Shown here: positions 61,419 through 64,000 of the stretch, piece by piece | Numbering within the stretch: position 1 is the stretch's first letter | Layout of the letters: the number at the start of each line of letters is the position of its first letter | From: Agathobaculum sp. Marseille-P7918 | Lineage (GTDB): Bacteria > Bacillota > Clostridia > Oscillospirales > Butyricicoccaceae | Assembly (NCBI RefSeq): GCF_900625105.1 | Contig: NZ_UYYD01000001.1 | Coordinates: 62,001-126,000 of the forward strand | DNA: 64,000 bases | Direction of reading: 5' to 3' | Translations under genes and position numbers: made by a program | Notes under the pieces: model-generated | The model's input: the letters and a program-made list of their open reading frames with translations, nothing else | What the model was told of the DNA's origin: nothing | The model's database searches: none

Positions 61419-61585
61419 GGAAAAACCTCCTTGATAAGAATAAATATAGTATAGACCCTGTGCGGTCCGGTTTCAATACAACATCACCAAAAATGCGGAC
61501 GGACGTGTAAAAAAACTGTGAAAAGCAAAGTTTGTATGATATACTGTTACAGATCGAAAAAAGACAAACAGGAGGCGGATGCAGC

Positions 61586-63190
61586 ATGATTACCATCAGC
61601 GATCTGAGCTTGAATTTCAGCGGGGAGCCGCTTTTTAAGGACGTCAATCTGAAGTTTACGGAAGGAAATTGTTACGGCGTGATCGGCGCAAACGGCGCCG
61701 GCAAATCCACGTTTCTGCGCATTTTGTCGGGTGATCTGGACCCGTCCACCGGCACGGTTTCCATCGCGCCCAAAACGCGTATGAGCGTCTTGAAGCAGGA
61801 CCATTTTGCGTTTAATGAGGAGACCGTACTCAATACTGTGCTCGGCGGCAATCCGCGCCTGCTGGAGGTCATGCAGGAAAAGGATGCGCTTTATATGAAG
61901 GACCCCTTTACCGAGGAGGACGGCAACAAGGCGGCGGAACTGGAAGCGGAATTTGCTGAGATGGGCGGCTGGGAAGCGGAAACCGAAGCCAGCCAGCTGC
62001 TCAACGGCCTTGGTCTGGATGCCGACGCGATCCTTTATACCGAAATGCAGTATCTGGGCGACGTGGAAAAGGTAAAGGTGCTGCTGGCGCGCGCCTTGTT
62101 CGGCAAGCCGGATATCCTGCTGCTCGACGAGCCGACCAACCATCTGGATATCCAGGCAGTGCGCTGGCTGGAAGATTTCCTCGCGGACTTTGAAGGCACC
62201 GTGCTGGTTGTTTCGCATGACCGTCACTTCCTCAATAACGTTTGTACGCATATCGTGGATATTGACTATGGCAAGATCAAGCTGTACGTCGGTAACTACG
62301 AGTTCTGGTATGAGTCCTCTCAGCTGATCCAGCGCATGATTAAGGACCAGAACCGCAAGAACGAAGAGAAGATCAAGGAGCTGCAGAACTTCATTCAGCG
62401 TTTTGCGGCAAACAAATCCAAGTCCCGTCAGGCGACCAGCCGCCGCAAGCTGATCGACAAGCTGACGGTGGAGGAACTGCCGGCGTCCTCGCGCCGCTAT
62501 CCGTGGGTTTCGTTTGCGGCGGATCGCGAGGCGGGCAAGGATATTCTCGAGGTGCGCGGCATTTCCAAGACAATCGACGGCGAAAAGGTGCTGGACAACG
62601 TCTCCTTTATTGTGCGCCGCGGGGATAAGATCGCATTCATCTCGGACAACGAACTGGCGATGACTACGCTGTTCCAGATTCTGATGGGAGAGATCAAGCC
62701 GGACGAGGGCAGCTTTAAGTGGGGCGTTACTACGTCGCAGAGCTATTTCCCCAAGGACAACAACGAGTTCTTTGAAGGACATACCGAAAACATGCTGGAC
62801 TGGATTGCGCCGTATTCGCGCACGGACACGCTGGAAAGCACGCTGCGCGGCTTCCTTGGCCGCATGCTGTTCTCAGGCGACGATGTGTATAAGCCGGTGC
62901 GTGTACTGTCGGGCGGTGAAAAAGTGCGTCTGATGCTGGCGCGGATGATGCTGTTTGGCTCCAACGTGCTGGTGATCGACCAGCCGACCAACCATCTGGA
63001 TCTGGAATCCATCACGGCGGTCAACAATGGCGTGCGCGATTTCAAGGGTACGGTGCTTTTTGCTTCGCATGACCATGAGTTCGTGCAGACCATTGCAACG
63101 CGCATCATCGAAATCCGTGACAAGGGCGTGCTGGACAAGGAGTGCACCTATGACGAGTTCCTGGAGTTCCGCGAGACCTATCAGGGTTAA
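61586..63190 (+). CDS. ABC-F ATPase (YkpA/YbiT-type)
   Basis: The 534-residue soluble protein has two ABC domains joined by a basic linker (residues about 240-300) and no membrane part. The first domain has GANGAGKST and LLLDEPTNHLD, but the signature is altered (LGDVEK). The second has canonical LSGGEKVR and then VIDQPTNHLD, with Gln where the catalytic Glu normally stands. ABC-F proteins act on ribosomes in translation control or antibiotic protection. This subgroup is a housekeeping type rather than a clear resistance type. ATG 61586 follows AGGAGGCG. Confidence 0.92.
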   Translation: MITISDLSLNFSGEPLFKDVNLKFTEGNCYGVIGANGAGKSTFLRILSGDLDPSTGTVSIAPKTRMSVLKQDHFAFNEETVLNTVLGGNPRLLEVMQEKDALYMKDPFTEEDGNKAAELEAEFAEMGGWEAETEASQLLNGLGLDADAILYTEMQYLGDVEKVKVLLARALFGKPDILLLDEPTNHLDIQAVRWLEDFLADFEGTVLVVSHDRHFLNNVCTHIVDIDYGKIKLYVGNYEFWYESSQLIQRMIKDQNRKNEEKIKELQNFIQRFAANKSKSRQATSRRKLIDKLTVEELPASSRRYPWVSFAADREAGKDILEVRGISKTIDGEKVLDNVSFIVRRGDKIAFISDNELAMTTLFQILMGEIKPDEGSFKWGVTTSQSYFPKDNNEFFEGHTENMLDWIAPYSRTDTLESTLRGFLGRMLFSGDDVYKPVRVLSGGEKVRLMLARMMLFGSNVLVIDQPTNHLDLESITAVNNGVRDFKGTVLFASHDHEFVQTIATRIIEIRDKGVLDKECTYDEFLEFRETYQG

Positions 63191-63556
63191 ATGAAAAAAG
63201 GGGTATGCGGCCTTTTGGTGCTGCTGGCCATGACTGCGGCGGCGTTTGTGTCCTCCTCGATTTTGGGATGGGGCTGTCCGCTGCAGCATTTTACCGGTAT
63301 TCCTTGCCCGGGCTGCGGGTTGTCGCGCGCGGCGGTCGCGCTGCTGCGGTTGGATTTTGGGCTGGCGTTTCGCTATCACCCCATGATTTATGTGCTGCCG
63401 CCGGTGGTGCTTCTGGTTCTGTTCCGGCAAAAACCGCTGCTCGGCTCCAACCGGCGTGAGCGAATCTTCCTTTGGGGCGTGATGGCGCTGTGGGCAGGGA
63501 TTTGGATCGTACGACTGCTCTTGCGCGATCCGCTGATTTGCGGCACGGCGATATAG
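63191..63556 (+). CDS. DUF2752 membrane protein
   Basis: The 121-residue protein has three hydrophobic segments. The DUF2752 signature CPLQHFTGIPCPGCGLSRA lies near residues 30-48, with a conserved Cys-x-x-x-Cys set. The function is unknown. ATG 63191 follows the ABC-F stop codon with no gap (TAAATG), so translation should be coupled to it. A terminator follows. Confidence 0.88.
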   Translation: MKKGVCGLLVLLAMTAAAFVSSSILGWGCPLQHFTGIPCPGCGLSRAAVALLRLDFGLAFRYHPMIYVLPPVVLLVLFRQKPLLGSNRRERIFLWGVMALWAGIWIVRLLLRDPLICGTAI

Positions 63557-63568
63557 AGATAAGACCAC

Positions 63569-63599
63569 AAAAACGCATGGCAGCAAACCATGCGTTTTT
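63569..63599 (+). terminator. Terminator after DUF2752 gene
   Basis: AAAACGCATGG/CCATGCGTTTT stem followed by T-rich sequence. Confidence 0.88.
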
Positions 63600-63637
63600 C
63601 CTTTATAATATTTAAGAAACAGGATATGCTGCATCGC

Positions 63638-63667
63638 TTGCTTCGAGCGTTTAAAATATGGTATAAT
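63638..63667 (+). promoter_or_regulatory. Promoter of the terminal CpXC gene
   Basis: TTGCTT, 18-base spacer, TATAAT, 41 bases before the start codon. Confidence 0.6.
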
Positions 63668-63707
63668 ACATTGAATTGGGTATATACCGAGGAGGAAAAC
63701 CAAAAAC

Positions 63708-64000
63708 ATGCTTATCACTTGTCCGCACTGTCAGGCCGAAACCGACCATAAGGTGCTTGATCATATCAATATTGACCGGAGCCCGGAACTCAGGGCACAG
63801 GTGCAGGATTTGTCCTGTTTCCGCGTCAAATGCCCCAATTGCGGCGAGACGGCGTTGGTGGTGCATCCCTGTCTGTATCACGATATGGCTAACCAGTTCA
63901 TGGTCTGGCTGTGGCCGGAGGAAGGGGAAGCTCCCAAAGCGCAGTTTGATCCGCTGTCCGGGTACACGCTGCGCATTGTGGACAGCCTGAACGCATTCCG
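63708..64000 (+). CDS. CpXC-type zinc-ribbon protein (3' partial)
   Basis: The frame starts at ATG 63708 behind GAGGAGG and is still open at the window end, giving about 97 residues. MLITCPHCQAETDHKVLDHI and FRVKCPNCGETALVVHPCLY carry two Cys-Pro-x-Cys knuckles, the pattern of the CpXC family of unknown function. An overlapping open frame from 63676 is out of frame and rejected. The rest of the gene lies outside the window. Confidence 0.8.
   Translation, partial: MLITCPHCQAETDHKVLDHINIDRSPELRAQVQDLSCFRVKCPNCGETALVVHPCLYHDMANQFMVWLWPEEGEAPKAQFDPLSGYTLRIVDSLNAF

Noticed and set aside
63676-63990. Open frame from 63676
   Set aside because: It starts before the ribosome site and is out of frame with the Cys-Pro-x-Cys protein starting at 63708.

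Overview
The window is chromosomal DNA from a Gram-positive anaerobe of the Clostridia, most likely a gut member of the Oscillospirales (a Butyricicoccus/Agathobaculum-type organism would fit; this is inference). The basis is the rpoBC-rpsL-rpsG-fusA-tuf block, GC-rich coding sequence, AGGAGG-type ribosome binding sites, several S-layer-homology (SLH) proteins, an electron-bifurcating NfnAB pair, oxygen-sensitive iron-sulfur L-serine dehydratase and a dimeric-type glycyl-tRNA synthetase. I see no CRISPR array, insertion sequence or prophage. Mobile-element evidence is limited to a short recombinase remnant.

Layout. 1-12 kb: two paralogous SLH surface proteins flank a degenerate GHKL sensor kinase and an L-lactate dehydrogenase. 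They are followed by NfnAB, a small SH3 protein, a polar amino-acid ABC transporter and an NlpC/P60 wall hydrolase. 12-25 kb: the transcription/translation block rpoB, rpoC, an L7Ae-type protein, rpsL, rpsG, fusA and tuf. 25-31 kb: recD2, an isolated mreB, tadA, a sodium-dependent transporter and tRNA-Leu. 31-33 kb: an ArsR-controlled metalloid operon (arsR, ArsP-type permease, thioredoxin-like protein, arsC). 33.6-37.2 kb: a 1175-residue LRR/InlB-repeat/SLH surface protein.

37-45 kb holds what I consider the most interesting system: a six-gene operon with a divergent LysR regulator. It carries two quinate/shikimate dehydrogenase paralogues, an MFS transporter, a shikimate kinase, a TIM-barrel isomerase/dehydratase and a large Old-Yellow-Enzyme-type enoate reductase. 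Together they could take up plant-derived shikimate or quinate, oxidise it to the enone 3-dehydroshikimate, and then either salvage it (AroK), dehydrate it (TIM barrel) or reduce the enone as an electron sink (enoate reductase).

45-50 kb: a ZIP metal transporter and a serine uptake and deamination operon under a LysR regulator. 50-54 kb: an AT-richer, partly decayed cluster of SLH/BspA/copper-amine-oxidase-like surface proteins with visible frameshifts and a degenerate paralogue. 54-58 kb: a MerR-controlled module (ene-reductase, MATE pump, TSCPD protein) using two matching 19-bp-spacer promoters. It ends beside the recombinase tail and a tRNA-Ala. 58-64 kb: glyS, a DUF378 protein, a sirtuin, a nitroreductase, an ABC-F ATPase, a DUF2752 protein and a truncated CpXC-type gene at the edge.
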